DNA of 41,086 nucleotides from Candidatus Gastranaerophilales bacterium (GTDB taxonomy: Bacteria > Cyanobacteriota > Vampirovibrionia > Gastranaerophilales > JANQFW01): assembly GCA_028277625.1 (NCBI GenBank), contig JANQFW010000085.1:1-41086 (forward strand), read 5' to 3'. Positions 33,066 to 41,036 of this stretch are shown here, in pieces. The notes below the pieces were generated by a model. That model was not told where the DNA came from, made no database searches, and saw only the letters and a list, made by a program, of their open reading frames with translations. The number at the start of each line of letters is the position of its first letter. The first letter of the stretch is position 1. Both the position numbers and the translations under genes were made by a program.

Positions 33066-34022
33066 ATGCTGAATAAAATAAACAATAATAATGAATTAAC
33101 TAAACAAGACATAGTCTCTCTTCTAAAAATAACATCAAAGTCAGAATTAGAAGAGCTATATAAAATGGCAAATTTAGTGACTAAAAAGCTAGGCAATTGC
33201 AATGTTAAAAAAGTGGCAACATTAATGTTTTCCAATAATTGTACTGCAAATTGTCTATATTGCAGTTTGAGAAAGTCTAATGAAAAGCTTAAAAGGTACA
33301 GATTAACGTCTGAACAAATAATAAAAGCTCTTGGGCATTTAGACCCTTCTCAGTTTGACTGCTTATTGCTGGAAATAGGCGAGGATAGACACTATAAAAT
33401 ACAAGAAATAATAGATTTAATCAATCATTCTTATAAATATTTGAAAGATAAGACATTTGCTGTTTCTATAGGTGAAAGACCTGAATTAGAGTATAAAATA
33501 TTAAAAGATACAGGCATAAACTTTTGTCATTTAAGACATAAAACAAGTGATCCTATTCTTTATAGAAATTTACATCCTGACATGAAATATTCAAATAGAA
33601 TAAAATCTGTATGGTCGCTTAAGAGATTAGGATTTAATGTAGGCAGCGGTGTAATGATAGGAGTGCCAGGTCAAACATTAGAAAGTCTGGCAAATGACAT
33701 ATTAATGCTTAAGACATTAGATATAGATTTTATTGACTTTGTTCAGTACAGCCCGCATCCTGACACACCTTTAGCAAAAAAGTTTTATAGAGCCGGGGGC
33801 TACTTTGCCCCGGCTATAGGGTATTTTGATATTAAAGAAATGATATGCAAAATGACTGCTATTACAAGGATTGTAAATGAGAAAGCTGATATATTGGTAA
33901 ATACAGATTTTACCAATAGAATTCAGGATGAATTGCATTTAAGTTGTGGTGCAAATGTTCGTATTTTAAATTTAACAAATGTACAACTTAGAAAAAACTT
34001 TGAAGACCCAGGTGAAAAATAA
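33066..34022 (+). CDS. hydE: HydE-like radical SAM protein ([FeFe]-hydrogenase maturase)
   Basis: This 318-aa radical SAM protein has the cluster motif C59-x3-C63-x2-C66 in NNCTANCLYCSLRKSNEKLK. It matches HydE rather than biotin synthase through LKRYRLTSEQI, LRHKTSDPILYRNLHPD, GSGVMIGVPGQTLESL, SPHPDTPLA and SCGANVRILNLT. HydE helps build the diiron subcluster of [FeFe] hydrogenases. It is shorter than Thermotoga HydE, lacking the non-essential C-terminal Cys region. No Shine-Dalgarno is seen before the ATG. A TATAAA 10 bases upstream suggests a leaderless transcript. The H-cluster protein at 37554-39476 is the probable client. hydF and hydG are not in the window. Confidence 0.82.
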   Translation: MLNKINNNNELTKQDIVSLLKITSKSELEELYKMANLVTKKLGNCNVKKVATLMFSNNCTANCLYCSLRKSNEKLKRYRLTSEQIIKALGHLDPSQFDCLLLEIGEDRHYKIQEIIDLINHSYKYLKDKTFAVSIGERPELEYKILKDTGINFCHLRHKTSDPILYRNLHPDMKYSNRIKSVWSLKRLGFNVGSGVMIGVPGQTLESLANDILMLKTLDIDFIDFVQYSPHPDTPLAKKFYRAGGYFAPAIGYFDIKEMICKMTAITRIVNEKADILVNTDFTNRIQDELHLSCGANVRILNLTNVQLRKNFEDPGEK

Positions 34023-34056
34023 TCTATCAGTAGAATATAGCTAGTCCTGGCCTTGT

Positions 34057-34082
34057 AAAGTTTTATTAAAAAACTTTTTTTT
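34057..34082 (+). terminator. Intrinsic terminator after hydE
   Basis: AAAGTTTT (34057-34064) and AAAACTTT (34070-34077) form a perfect 8-bp stem with a 5-base loop, followed by more T. It is AU-rich but well placed 35 bases after the HydE-like gene. Confidence 0.55.
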
Positions 34083-34251
34083 CAATATCAATTAATTTTA
34101 TGACCTAAGTTAATACTATTAAATGCTATAATTTGTATTTCAGTTCCAAATAGATATAAACTTGTTAAATATTAGAGAAAAATCAATATAATTATACTGG
34201 TTCTCAATATAATTTCAGATTACTTTTTTTAGAGATAAGTCTATTTTAAGA

Positions 34252-34295
34252 GTTTTTATACGATTAAATAATCTGAAAAGTATTTTAGAGTTAGT
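34252..34295 (-). repeat. Dispersed intergenic element, copy E (inverted)
   Basis: On the minus strand CTCTAAAATACTTTTCA (34290-34274) is identical over all 17 bases to copy D at 39781-39797. A shortened right block follows (TTTAATCGTATAAAA). On the plus strand it lies about 60 bases upstream of the GTG start of the next gene. Confidence 0.65.
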
Positions 34296-34302
34296 ATAGA
34301 TA

Positions 34303-34347
34303 ACCATGTGAGAACATGCAGGCGTCCGACTAGAGGGAAAGGTCAGT
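34303..34347 (+). promoter_or_regulatory. Structured leader upstream of 478-aa gene
   Basis: CATGT-GAGA-ACATG forms a perfect 5-bp hairpin with a GNRA tetraloop (34304-34317). A GC-richer stretch (GCAGGCGTCCGACTAGAGGG) then holds the ribosome binding site region before the GTG. It could be a leader that stabilises or regulates the message. It matches no riboswitch I know. Confidence 0.35.
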
Positions 34348-34351
34348 TTTT

Positions 34352-35788
34352 GTGCAACAATTATGGTTTAAACGCAATGAGCAAGGCAAGGTTGGGGCTC
34401 AACAACAGCAAATATTAAAAAAAGAGAGTAGTAAAAATACACAAGCTCACACTAGTGCTTTAACAAAACAACAAGAGCTAAATAAACAAAATTATGTTAA
34501 ATTTACAGGCAATGCGAATAAAGATTTTTATACAAATGTGAGCGCAAATATAAATCAGCTTGAAACGCAAGGTAAAGCTCAACCAGCTTTTACGGGTGTT
34601 TCTGAAAAATTTGCAAATACTGCATTAAAACAATTATCAAAATTAAGTGGGGGAGAGAGCCCCACTTTATCTATATTAGCCTGTACGGGTGGAGTATTAG
34701 CTTTTAGGCCACTTCTTACTTTAATGGATAAAAGTACATCAAAAGAAGAAAGAAAATATAATGCTGCCTGGATAACAGCTATATCTATTATTAATGGTAG
34801 TATTTTGCTTGGAACTCTTAAATCACTAAAGGGCCTGAATGCTGGAGTAGCGACAGCCTTAACAAAAAATATAAAAGCAAACGGTCAAGAATCAGCTAAA
34901 GTAAAGGCTGGACTAAACAAACTATCAGAATTTGTTATGGTAGAAGGTTTGATGAACCTTTGCTCCGTTGGGATAACTCGCTACTTAGATAGATTTGTGG
35001 GTAACTGTAAAACATCTGACAGTGATGAATCTAAGCTTACTCCAGAGAAAAAAGCTGCAGAGCATAAGAAAAATATGTTCTTTGGTACAGTAGCAGCAGG
35101 TGTACTAGCACTAGCAGCATTACCGTTGCTTCCACACAGGGCTAAAATTTCCAGAAGTATATCCGCAGGATTTAGTAAATTTGCAAAAGATAATAGATTT
35201 ATTACTGCTATATCAAACAGTTCAATAATAAAAGGAATAGGCAAAAAAGTAGGAGCATTCCCTTATTGGTCTTCTGTGAGTGTATTAACAAATGCTATTA
35301 TGCGTCCGTTGATGCTTATACCTAAAAAGCAGTACTATGCAGCTACTTATAATTTTGCGGCAGAATTTGTAACATTTGGCCTTTTGAAGATGATAAGCGA
35401 GCCTTTTAGTGCAAAGTACGGTTCTAGGATATCTAGAGGGGCAGTAAATAAACTGGCACAGATGGCAGGAAGCAAAGCAAATTCGCATGACTTAGCTAAG
35501 GCTCAAAAAGGATTTGGAACTGTATTTAGCTTGTTTAATAATGCTTTTATAACAGTGGGCTTGTTGACAGCTGTTGCCAACAATTATGTAACCAGAGGCT
35601 TGAGATGTGTAACCAAGCACTTTATTAAAGATAAGAAAGTACATGAAAAAATTGATAAAGAGCATCAGCAAGAGCGAACTAGACCAACATTTGTAATTCC
35701 TGCAACTACTCTTAATTCCGGGGATGGAAAGCCGAGCGTTGATACTTCATGTTGGTTAAAATCATTTAAAAAGCAAAATGGCAAATAA
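34352..35788 (+). CDS. Hypothetical multi-span membrane protein with F-T-G motif
   Basis: This 478-aa protein has a Gln/Lys-rich soluble N-terminus with NYVKFTGNAN (47-56) and PAFTGVSEKF (78-87). Repeated hydrophobic segments then alternate with basic loops (about 105-125, 140-160, 190-210, 245-260, 310-350, 390-425). It ends in a charged tail. The start is GTG, with AAAGG 9 bases upstream. No known family is recognised. The short F-x-G tag plus Gly/Ala-rich hydrophobic body is shared with 36697-37467 and recalls a large lineage-specific group. Flanked by terminator and dispersed element on the left. Envelope function is inference. Confidence 0.75.
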   Translation: MQQLWFKRNEQGKVGAQQQQILKKESSKNTQAHTSALTKQQELNKQNYVKFTGNANKDFYTNVSANINQLETQGKAQPAFTGVSEKFANTALKQLSKLSGGESPTLSILACTGGVLAFRPLLTLMDKSTSKEERKYNAAWITAISIINGSILLGTLKSLKGLNAGVATALTKNIKANGQESAKVKAGLNKLSEFVMVEGLMNLCSVGITRYLDRFVGNCKTSDSDESKLTPEKKAAEHKKNMFFGTVAAGVLALAALPLLPHRAKISRSISAGFSKFAKDNRFITAISNSSIIKGIGKKVGAFPYWSSVSVLTNAIMRPLMLIPKKQYYAATYNFAAEFVTFGLLKMISEPFSAKYGSRISRGAVNKLAQMAGSKANSHDLAKAQKGFGTVFSLFNNAFITVGLLTAVANNYVTRGLRCVTKHFIKDKKVHEKIDKEHQQERTRPTFVIPATTLNSGDGKPSVDTSCWLKSFKKQNGK

Positions 35789-35886
35789 TATCTTAATCGG
35801 GATCTTTAATTTTTTACTATTTGTAAATTTTTTTTGAAATTTAAAAAACAATAAGTCATAATTCATATTAAATCGAGTCTTAAAAG

Positions 35887-35971
35887 TGTACTATCTCTTG
35901 ATTAAGTTTTAGGTTATTTAAGATCATTTAAATTAAAGTGTAATTTGAAATTTAGTCGATGAGTTGTACAA
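35887..35971 (+). repeat. Dispersed intergenic element, copy C (divergent)
   Basis: TTTAGTCGATGAGTTGTACAA (35951-35971) matches the right block of copies A and B. TGTACTATCTC (35887-35897) at the other end gives an imperfect inverted repeat with TTGTACA. The left block itself is degenerate. It lies upstream of the secreted-protein gene. Confidence 0.45.
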
Positions 35972-36071
35972 CAGCTAAATCAATAACCGCGTTGTTGATC
36001 TAAAAGCTTTTGAGCAGAAAACATAGGCAATTATAAAAACAAAAATAAGTGATCAGTTAGGGAGAGATTTA

Positions 36072-36518
36072 ATGAAAAAATTTTCTAAATTTATAGGTGC
36101 AATGATATTGTCTGGCTTAATTGCCGGCCCTGTTTTTGCTGTAGCTGCAAAGAATAACTCTACACCTAAAAGTCAGGCATGTAGTTATAATATGGACGGT
36201 GAAAAAATATGTATGGGAGAGGATCTGTTTAAGGAAGCTGTTAAGCAAACTATTTTTAGTGTAGGTACGCATATATTAAATAAGTATATGCCTAAAAACA
36301 GCAATCAAAATCCAAATAACAGCAATAATCAGGTACAATATACAACTAACACCAACACTAATAACAATAATTCTAGTTCCTCTAATAATAATCAAAACAA
36401 TCAACAAAACAAGGTTGTTGAGGAACAAATGGTACCAATTAGTGGCAATAGCAATTCTAATTCGGGAGTTCCTGCTTCTTCTTCTCAGCAAGTAGTGGAA
36501 GAGATGATACCTTTATAA
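36072..36518 (+). CDS. Secreted Asn/Gln/Ser-rich protein
   Basis: This 148-aa protein has a clear signal peptide (basic MKKFSK, hydrophobic core, AVAA cleavage region near 25-27). A short ordered part with two Cys follows (ACSYNMDGEKICMG, 36-49). Next is a long Asn/Gln/Ser/Thr low-complexity stretch (about 82-115). Two similar short motifs end the protein: VVEEQMVPI and VVEEMIPL at the C-terminus. The ATG has GGGAGAG close upstream. It is probably a surface-exposed or periplasmic flexible protein. No family is recognised. Repeated AAT/AAC codons make the region prone to length change. It is ended by the hairpin at 36542. Confidence 0.78.
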   Translation: MKKFSKFIGAMILSGLIAGPVFAVAAKNNSTPKSQACSYNMDGEKICMGEDLFKEAVKQTIFSVGTHILNKYMPKNSNQNPNNSNNQVQYTTNTNTNNNNSSSSNNNQNNQQNKVVEEQMVPISGNSNSNSGVPASSSQQVVEEMIPL

Positions 36519-36541
36519 TAGATTTCTTTTTGGGGTTATGT

Positions 36542-36578
36542 AAGATGTTGTCTAGCACAAAATGACAGCATCTTTTTT
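36542..36578 (+). terminator. Intrinsic terminator
   Basis: AAGATGTTGTC (36542-36552) pairs with GACAGCATCTT (36564-36574) with one G-U pair, followed by a T-run. It ends the secreted-protein transcript 23 bases after the stop codon. Confidence 0.85.
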
Positions 36579-36696
36579 ATTGGGTTGCCTGAGTTTATTA
36601 AGAATAGTAAAATATAAACTTAGATAGTAGTAAATTTTAAGGTTTACAGGCATTATATATATAGTCAAATTTTAAAATATTTGGGGAATTCAATAA

Positions 36697-37467
36697 ATGA
36701 ATGCAATAAAATCAGTAAATTTTGGAGCTAAAAATACGCCACAAAGGGCTAAGACTGACTATAATGAAAGCTCACAAAGGTTAAAGGGTAATAAGTCAAA
36801 TGATGTTGTATTTAATACTGCAATAGCTGGTGTTACTGCTGGAACTACAGCAGCTGGGACAGTTGGAGGATCTCTTTATGGAGTGAGCAGATTTCCAAAC
36901 GCCCTAGGAAAAGAATACTTTAGTGCTTTAACAGATAAAAATAACCTTAACAAGTTAGGTTACGAAGAAAAAATTATTGCTACCAATTTAGTAAATATAG
37001 CAGAGTCAGTAAAAGATATATCAGTAAATTGTATAAAGAGTAAATCATTCGTAGATAAAGATTGCGAAAAGTTTGCAGACAATCTTGCCAAGCTACCAGG
37101 TTTTGAAAGTATAAGTAAATGGCTTGAGAATAAAGCAAATTACGAAAATTTTACGAAAAAGATGGTGTCAATTTCAAAATCTTTATTGCATAAGGATACA
37201 GAATATGCAAATAATGCCGCTTCTCAGCTAAAAGAACTCTTGAAAGAGCCAGCAGGACAAGAAAATATTGAGCGAATTGAAAACGCATTTAAAGCAGCCG
37301 TAGATAAAGAAGTGTTTAAAATGCTTCCCGATGATTTTGCTTTAAATAAGCTTAAACACTTACCTAAAAAAGTAGTTGGGACATATGCAGCAGTTGGGGC
37401 TTTAGTAGCTGGCACAACAGCTGTTCTAGGCAGTGCACTAGTTAGTAAGCTGACAAGTAAAAAATAA
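36697..37467 (+). CDS. Hypothetical protein with N-terminal F-G tag and two membrane helices
   Basis: This 256-aa protein begins MNAIKSVNFGAKNTP, a short tag with Phe-Gly, followed by a Gly/Ala/Thr-rich hydrophobic helix (about 42-66; GVTAGTTAAGTVGGSLYGV). A long helical soluble middle (70-220) follows. A second Gly/Ala-rich hydrophobic helix near the C-terminus (230-251) precedes a basic end. The symmetrical layout suggests a membrane hairpin-anchored or secreted helical protein. GGGG lies about 10 bases before the ATG. No family is recognised. It lies tail to tail with the hydrogenase-sensor gene. Confidence 0.72.
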   Translation: MNAIKSVNFGAKNTPQRAKTDYNESSQRLKGNKSNDVVFNTAIAGVTAGTTAAGTVGGSLYGVSRFPNALGKEYFSALTDKNNLNKLGYEEKIIATNLVNIAESVKDISVNCIKSKSFVDKDCEKFADNLAKLPGFESISKWLENKANYENFTKKMVSISKSLLHKDTEYANNAASQLKELLKEPAGQENIERIENAFKAAVDKEVFKMLPDDFALNKLKHLPKKVVGTYAAVGALVAGTTAVLGSALVSKLTSKK

Positions 37468-37553
37468 CCCTCTGAGTAAGAGTAAGAATTTTAAAATACT
37501 TATGGATTCTAAATGCAACTATCATTGTAGTTTAAATCGTTATGCGTAGCCTA

Positions 37554-39476
37554 TTATTCTATTATCTCAGAAGCAACAGCGGATATATTCTGGCATTTGC
37601 CAGTTATATCAGTTATCAACCCAGAAATATTTTCAATTTCCGAATTTGCACTATCCATCTTTTCTTCTAACTTTATAGAAATATCTTGAATATTATCAAC
37701 CTGTACTTTAACTTCATCTTCGCTAAGCTTAGTGGACTCAACTATTTTTTTAGATTTATCAGCAAGTTTCCTTACTTCATCTGCAACAATAGCAAAACCT
37801 TTTCCATTTTCTCCAGCTCTTGCCGCTTCTATAGCAGCATTTAAAGATAATAAATTTGTCTGCTCTGATATATCAACAATTTGTTGAGAAGCTTCTGCAA
37901 AATTATCAAATTTAGTATTAACTTCTTTAATATAGTCTCTCAACATGCTGGCCATTTTCATTATTTGGTCTGTTTGCTCGCAAATTGAGATTATACTTTT
38001 GGTGTTATCTTCACTTTTATGCAGAATATCAGTTATTTCATTAAGAATTTTGTCAATATCAACCTTTAATCTTTCTGTATACTGCTCTTTTTCTTCATTT
38101 AGTCTACTCACTTCATCCAGAGCATTATGCGCTTCTATATTATCTTGTTTTTCGTTTTCTAATTGAGAATGCTCCACTTCAAGTTGTTTTTTATTAAAAT
38201 AAATACAGTTTTTATTATGATTTATATCATTGTGTATAGCTTTTGCAAAATCTTCACAACTCCCATAGCCGCAAGCAAAGCAATTTATGTCTCTCGACTT
38301 TTGGTCTTTTTTATGAAGAGAATCGTATATATTATTATATTCATTTGTACTTGGGTCTTTTATTTTGACTTTATCAGACTTATCTGAATAACGTCTTGTA
38401 AAGTCTGCTAAAGTCAAATTTTTATCAAAATAATCAAATAAAGTATAGACTTTTTTAACAATAAGATTTTTTGTTTTTTCTTTCAGTTTTTGCTTTTTTA
38501 ATACATTTGTTTCATAATCTATTTGATTTATAGATTTTTCTTTAGTTGTAGCAGTTCCAAGGTTACACCCATTTATACAGTTTAATATATCAACTAACAA
38601 AGGTATCTGCTTATTAGCCTTTACATCATCTAAATACTCATCTAAATACTCATAAGCGTGCGGAACACCTTCCACTTGTTTCACCCAAGCACCTTTTACA
38701 TGGTGCTCAACATTTTCTCTAAGTCCACCCGGCCTGCTAAAAGTCAACCCAAGACCACAGCCTATATCTTCAAATGAATACTCTCTATAGCTATTAAGAT
38801 TTATGTTTTCTTTTTCAATATATTCTTTAAGCTTTTTATAAGTTATATTATAGCTTACATAATTTTCGGTATTTGGATCAGTAAACTCATCTGTTTTTCC
38901 TATACATGGAGAAAGAAAAGATATTTTGTCTGAAATATTTTTATATTTTTTAAGGTATATAGCTGTACACAAAGTAGGACTGTGAATAGGTGCTAATTTT
39001 TTTATTAACTCAGGCTCATATTTTTCAATATAGTTAACTATCGCAGGGCAGGGCTGAGCTATAACAGAATCAATATTATTTTCTTTTATTGCTTTTAAGT
39101 AAGCCCACGTTGTAATATCAGCACCAAACGAAACATCATATATAACATTAACCCCAAGGCTTTTTAAATAACCAAAGAGTTTTTCGTAATTACTAAAGTT
39201 ATGCCTTAGCGCTGGTGCTGCAACAATCGAAATTTTTTGCCCACTACGTAGGTCAGCCAAAAATGATTCAAGATCATCATTGTAGTCTCGTGCTCCATGA
39301 TCACACGTATCTATACATTTACCACAGTTAATGCATCTGCCCGGATCATTTTTAACTTTGCTTTCGCCATCTTTTAAATAGCTTATATTACAAAAATTCA
39401 CCGGACATTCGTTAATACACTTATTACAACCTACGCATTTATCTTCAAATGTATGCACTACTGACATATTTTGCAT
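37554..39476 (-). CDS. [FeFe]-hydrogenase-like sensor fused to chemoreceptor signalling domain
   Basis: This is a 640-aa soluble fusion. Ferredoxin cysteines are C14, 17, 20, 24 and C48, 51, 54, 58. The H-cluster domain (about 75-310) has L1 QPCPAIV (C143), L2 SPCIGK (C191, K194) and L3 NCINGC (C300, C304). The proton-relay Cys that precedes the L1 ligand in catalytic enzymes is Pro142, which suggests a sensor. A four-Cys Fe-S motif (C399, 402, 407, 424) follows, then a coiled coil. A methyl-accepting signalling hairpin with tip [18 protein letters not shown] (533-550) and [15 protein letters not shown] completes it. There are no membrane spans. It is single and minus-strand, with AGAGGG before the ATG. 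It probably senses H2 or redox state and signals to a CheA/CheW-like complex. Confidence 0.88.
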   Translation of the reverse strand: MQNMSVVHTFEDKCVGCNKCINECPVNFCNISYLKDGESKVKNDPGRCINCGKCIDTCDHGARDYNDDLESFLADLRSGQKISIVAAPALRHNFSNYEKLFGYLKSLGVNVIYDVSFGADITTWAYLKAIKENNIDSVIAQPCPAIVNYIEKYEPELIKKLAPIHSPTLCTAIYLKKYKNISDKISFLSPCIGKTDEFTDPNTENYVSYNITYKKLKEYIEKENINLNSYREYSFEDIGCGLGLTFSRPGGLRENVEHHVKGAWVKQVEGVPHAYEYLDEYLDDVKANKQIPLLVDILNCINGCNLGTATTKEKSINQIDYETNVLKKQKLKEKTKNLIVKKVYTLFDYFDKNLTLADFTRRYSDKSDKVKIKDPSTNEYNNIYDSLHKKDQKSRDINCFACGYGSCEDFAKAIHNDINHNKNCIYFNKKQLEVEHSQLENEKQDNIEAHNALDEVSRLNEEKEQYTERLKVDIDKILNEITDILHKSEDNTKSIISICEQTDQIMKMASMLRDYIKEVNTKFDNFAEASQQIVDISEQTNLLSLNAAIEAARAGENGKGFAIVADEVRKLADKSKKIVESTKLSEDEVKVQVDNIQDISIKLEEKMDSANSEIENISGLITDITGKCQNISAVASEIIE

Positions 39477-39497
39477 TATTGTCCCTCTTAGTAAAAA

Positions 39498-39539
39498 ATA
39501 CTTATGACTTTATTATATTTTTATATACTACATAAGTAT
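39498..39539. promoter_or_regulatory. Inverted repeat in the hydrogenase-sensor promoter region
   Basis: ATACTTATG (39498-39506) and CATAAGTAT (39531-39539) are perfect 9-base arms separated by 24 bases. On the minus strand a TATAAT-like sequence lies between them, about 35 bases upstream of the sensor gene's start. The arrangement could be a pair of half-sites for a regulator. Confidence 0.45.
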
Positions 39540-39778
39540 CTATAATTTAGATATCCTTTATCTTGCTTAGATATAACAAAACAATAATTTATTTGTCTTT
39601 ATAAAACTTATTATTTTATCCGCCCCTAAAATTCTTTCTATTAATGAAACATATCAGACTGAGATTATATAAATTTAATATAAAAGACAATAAGTTTTAA
39701 GCTTTTGACAATAAGTTTGTTGACTAATTACTAACAAATTATTAAATTTTCTATATATTGATATTTACCTCTTAAAAT

Positions 39779-39825
39779 ATCTCTAAAATACTTTTCAAAT
39801 TAATCAATCGTGTTAAAATAAATAA
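39779..39825 (+). repeat. Dispersed intergenic element, copy D
   Basis: CTCTAAAATACTTTTCA at 39781-39797 is identical to copy E on the other strand. The following TTAATCAATCG and TTAAAATAAA resemble a diverged right block. A TTTTCA, 16-base spacer and TAAAAT could act as a promoter for the oxidoreductase gene 100 bases downstream. Confidence 0.6.
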
Positions 39826-39924
39826 AATAAACTAATCGTTGAAATGCGAAGAGAAAGCGTAAAAGATTAAACGCTTAAAATTTAAACTTGATTGATAAGC
39901 ATTATAAATAATGGAGAATGAGAA

Positions 39925-40920
39925 TTGAAGCCTAAAGTTGCAGTTATCGGTTGTGGAATATGGGGTAAAAACCTTGTTCGAAACTTTTATAATTTAGGAG
40001 TTTTAAGCTTAGTTTGCGACCTTGATAAAGAAAATTTAAACACCATTAAAAAAGATTACAAAGATATAGGCACAACTAGTAACCTTGATGAAGTTTTGTT
40101 ATCCAAAAATATAAACATGATTGTGATTGCAACCCCTAGCCATACACATTATCCATTGGTAAAAACTGCTTTAGAATACGATAAACACGTGTATGTAGAA
40201 AAACCTATAGCAACTACAGCAAAAGAAGCTTTTGATCTAAAACAACTCGCAGAAAAAAAAGGATTAGTCTTGATGGTAGGGCATTTACTTTTGTACCATC
40301 CAGCTGTTACCAGATTAAGATCCATAATTAAAGATGGTTATCTGGGTGATATTAAGTATATTCAAAGTGATAGGCTTAATACTAATTATTATAGAAATGA
40401 CAGAAGTGTCATGTGGGATTTAGCCCCGCATGATTTATCTATGATAAGCTATGTTTTAGATCAAAATCCTTTAGGTGTAACATCTGCAACAGGGGCTGCA
40501 ACCAATAATGATAATATTATGGATATAGTGCACCTAGACATAGATTTTCCTAATAATATAAAAGCACACATCAGCACAAGCTGGATTCATCCAGAAAAAA
40601 GAGTATCATTATTGGTTAGAGGAACAAAAGCAACTGCAATATTTGATGATACTTGTATGGTTGAAAAATTACATATATATGATAATTTTTCTCAGTCAAA
40701 AGATTCCGTTGCCTACCCTGAATACCTAGAAATTGAGCCTTTAAAGCTTGAGTGCCAACACTTTATCAACAGTGTGATAAACAAAATTAAGCCAAGAAGC
40801 GACGGCGATAACGGCTATGAAATTGTAAGAATTTTAGAGGATGCTGAAAGATTAATGCTAGGAAATAATTATCAGAAACTTCATGGATTAAAGCTTTCCA
40901 GCTCGCGTAGAAGTCAGTAA
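39925..40920 (+). CDS. Gfo/Idh/MocA-family NAD-dependent sugar oxidoreductase
   Basis: This 331-aa protein has an N-terminal Rossmann fold VIGCGIWGKNLVRNF (7-21), the family catalytic Lys in VEKPIATT (about 92-99), GHLLLYHPAVTRLR, and the active-site Asp/His in WDLAPHDLSMIS. It is most like the UDP-sugar 3-dehydrogenase branch (WlbA/WbpB type) that makes diamino-sugars for surface glycans, but the family has many substrates. The start is TTG with GGAG 9 bases upstream, since the nearby ATGs stop quickly. Cell-surface sugar synthesis would fit with the CMP-sugar synthetase at 28053. Confidence 0.88.
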   Translation: MKPKVAVIGCGIWGKNLVRNFYNLGVLSLVCDLDKENLNTIKKDYKDIGTTSNLDEVLLSKNINMIVIATPSHTHYPLVKTALEYDKHVYVEKPIATTAKEAFDLKQLAEKKGLVLMVGHLLLYHPAVTRLRSIIKDGYLGDIKYIQSDRLNTNYYRNDRSVMWDLAPHDLSMISYVLDQNPLGVTSATGAATNNDNIMDIVHLDIDFPNNIKAHISTSWIHPEKRVSLLVRGTKATAIFDDTCMVEKLHIYDNFSQSKDSVAYPEYLEIEPLKLECQHFINSVINKIKPRSDGDNGYEIVRILEDAERLMLGNNYQKLHGLKLSSSRRSQ

Positions 40921-40989
40921 ATTCCTTAATTTTAGACTTATAGAATATAAAAATTAGAGCATTTGAAATACTAAAATTAAAAAATTTGC

Positions 40990-41018
40990 TTGCAATTAAA
41001 AAATTCTTTGGTTATAAT
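40990..41018 (+). promoter_or_regulatory. Predicted promoter of tRNA-Gly
   Basis: TTGCAA (40990-40995), a 17-base spacer and a perfect TATAAT (41013-41018) lie 18 bases before the mature tRNA 5' end. This is the best sigma-70-type promoter in the window. Confidence 0.75.
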
Positions 41019-41036
41019 TCAAAATGTAAAAGAGAT

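Larger units (their letters stand above)
39477..39924. other. Long intergenic region between hydrogenase-sensor and oxidoreductase genes
   Basis: These 448 bases have no ORF with a ribosome binding site and no recognised RNA gene. They hold the inverted repeat at 39498-39539 near the hydrogenase-sensor start and copy D of the dispersed element at 39779-39825. The rest is AT-rich with scattered short palindromes. Confidence 0.5.

Noticed and set aside
34303-34351. Known riboswitch (c-di-GMP, TPP, cobalamin, preQ1)
   Set aside because: None of the conserved core sequences of these classes is present. Only a single small hairpin is clear.
35959-36003. 14-codon ORF starting ATGAGTTGTACA
   Set aside because: It has no ribosome binding site and its start lies inside a repeat copy.
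37554-39476. Catalytic [FeFe] hydrogenase
   Set aside because: The L1 motif has Pro in place of the proton-relay Cys, and the protein ends in a chemoreceptor signalling domain, so a sensor role is favoured. Residual catalysis is not excluded.
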